Below are positions 4,802-5,773 of a DNA stretch of 5,773 bases, in pieces. Both the position numbers and the translations under genes were made by a program. Below the pieces are notes generated by a model, which saw nothing but the letters and a program-made list of their open reading frames with translations, did not search any database and had not been told where the DNA came from. Origin of the DNA: Pseudomonadota bacterium (GTDB lineage: Bacteria > Desulfobacterota > Desulfobacteria > Desulfobacterales > ETH-SRB1); the NCBI GenBank assembly GCA_018897415.1, contig JAHIKR010000036.1, positions 1-5,773 of the forward strand. The letters are read 5' to 3'. Numbering within the stretch: the first letter of the stretch is position 1; each line of letters begins with the position of its first letter.

Positions 4802-5773
4802 ATGAAGAATATGAACGGATCCCAACAACTTAAAAGGGGTGGTTTTTGGAAGAAAATAAATCACGTTCTATCCTTAGCTTTCATTCTTATGCTGGCTGGA
4901 TGTGCAACGGTGGTCAACAAACCACTTTACAATATTCCCAGTCCGAAATTCCAAACAGTGTCAGAGACAAACCGCCCTATCAAAGTAGCTATAAGAACGT
5001 CATTCGCCAGCGGGACAAATACAGTTCATCTTAAGCGAGCTGATCGTATATCAGAGGAACTTGCAACACATTTAAACACCGCCGCCAGTAACTCGGGGCT
5101 TGAGTTTTTCCCGATCAAACGGTTTGATAAGCTTTCCAAGATCAACTATGATTATTTGTTACAGGCGTCCTGCAAGCAACCAGAACATAAAACCCGCCGG
5201 AACAAATTTCTACTTGCTATAGGCTGGCCGGCGACAATATCGATTATCGCTGCTCCGCTCGGAATAATAGCATTATCAATTAAGGGAATAGTCAAGGAAT
5301 ACGCGGACTTTGAATGGAGCATAAGTGTTGTACCCAAACATTATGAAGATTCCCTCTGTCTCCAGCTCAAGCAATTGCCCATATTTAAATCAGAAGTTAG
5401 TGCGAGTGGATGGGGAACGCCGGAGGAGATGCTGGAACAGTCATATATTAATACTGAAAGTCATCTTAAAGGTGCGGCAACTGAATTCGTAAATGAGATA
5501 AATTGGGACATATTGAAAAAAAAGGTGGTAAGTTATGCCAAAACACAGCCTACACAACGTGAAAAAACTGAGATTGTCAAGCACAGAATTGAGACCCAGC
5601 TCCCCATTTCGCAAACCACTGCTATTACTTCAGCTCCTATAGGCAGACGCTTTGCTGTCATAGTCGGCATTTCAGAGTATAAATACGCCAGCGAGTCCCG
5701 AGGATTTAACAACCTTCTCTACGCCGATGACGATGCAATTGCTGTTGCCAACATACTGAAACAGAATGGATGG
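4802..5773 (+). CDS. lipoprotein with C-terminal caspase-like (peptidase C14) domain, 3' truncated by the window
   Basis: The frame is open for 324 codons to the window edge with no stop. Residues 1-34 are a lipoprotein signal: a long basic n-region (K11 R12 K17 K18), core VLSLAFIL and lipobox MLAGC with Cys34. Residues 59-240 form an unassigned domain with PIKVAIRTSF (59-68), a helix 79-96, INYDYLLQAS (114-123), and a long hydrophobic insert 136-160 preceded by RRNK. A strand, FEWSISVVPKHYE (171-182), and a helical part to 245 follow. The order resembles LpoB/CsgG-type lipoprotein domains, but this is inference. After a polar linker (245-279), RRFAVIVGISEYKY (282-295) and LLYADDDAIAVANILKQNGW (305-324) are the first strand and first helix of a caspase fold. 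The catalytic His and Cys would lie beyond 5773 and cannot be checked. The neighbour is the short lipoprotein upstream, beyond a terminator. Confidence 0.88.
   Translation, partial: MKNMNGSQQLKRGGFWKKINHVLSLAFILMLAGCATVVNKPLYNIPSPKFQTVSETNRPIKVAIRTSFASGTNTVHLKRADRISEELATHLNTAASNSGLEFFPIKRFDKLSKINYDYLLQASCKQPEHKTRRNKFLLAIGWPATISIIAAPLGIIALSIKGIVKEYADFEWSISVVPKHYEDSLCLQLKQLPIFKSEVSASGWGTPEEMLEQSYINTESHLKGAATEFVNEINWDILKKKVVSYAKTQPTQREKTEIVKHRIETQLPISQTTAITSAPIGRRFAVIVGISEYKYASESRGFNNLLYADDDAIAVANILKQNGW

Noticed and set aside
4846..5034. 62-codon plus-strand frame within the caspase lipoprotein
   Set aside because: It overlaps, out of frame, the 324-codon frame from 4802 that carries a lipobox and a caspase start. 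It has no features of its own.
1..5773. CRISPR array, tRNA, rRNA or insertion sequence
   Set aside because: No regularly spaced direct repeats, cloverleaf, rRNA-like stretch, transposase frame or long terminal inverted repeats were seen on either strand.

Overview
The window is a dense cluster of secreted proteins and lipoproteins from a Gram-negative-type bacterium. Seven of the eight full or nearly full genes begin with a lipoprotein signal peptide (lipobox plus Cys). The eighth has an ordinary Sec signal. Composition is moderately AT-rich, and the genes have Shine-Dalgarno sites, some of them strong. A CsgG-type lipoprotein, TRL-like lipoproteins, bacterial caspases and a DUF1566/Lcl domain occur together mostly in environmental lineages such as Deltaproteobacteria in the old sense, Nitrospirota and anammox-type Planctomycetota. 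I cannot place the host more precisely from sequence alone. I see no rRNA, tRNA, CRISPR array, transposase, integrase or phage gene.

Layout. Positions 1-27 look like the last eight codons of a + strand gene. A CsgG/LpoB-like lipoprotein (101-688, +) follows and converges on a five-gene block on the minus strand. In transcription order that block is: TRL-like lipoprotein (3961-3647), unassigned lipoprotein (3593-3099), secreted caspase with a C-terminal DUF1566/Lcl domain (2994-1732), and two more TRL-like lipoproteins (1574-1242 and 1207-851). The gaps are 53, 104, 157 and 34 nt, so this may be one operon or two. A 13-bp inverted repeat lies in the 104-nt gap before the caspase gene. A 325-nt AT-rich divergent region (3962-4286) separates this block from a + strand pair: a short lipoprotein (4287-4721), a strong intrinsic terminator, and a lipoprotein (4802 to the window end) whose C-terminus is the beginning of a second caspase domain cut off by the window edge.

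How the parts may work together. Two peptidase C14 (caspase/metacaspase-like) proteins of different architecture are exported and flanked by at least three TRL-like lipoproteins, two related unassigned lipoproteins and one CsgG-fold lipoprotein. Everything visible points to the cell envelope; there is no toxin, nuclease, STAND ATPase or other cytoplasmic partner of the kind linked to many bacterial caspases. A working inference, not shown by the sequence, is an envelope-located proteolytic or sensing system in which the small lipoproteins act as partners, substrates or inhibitors of the caspases.
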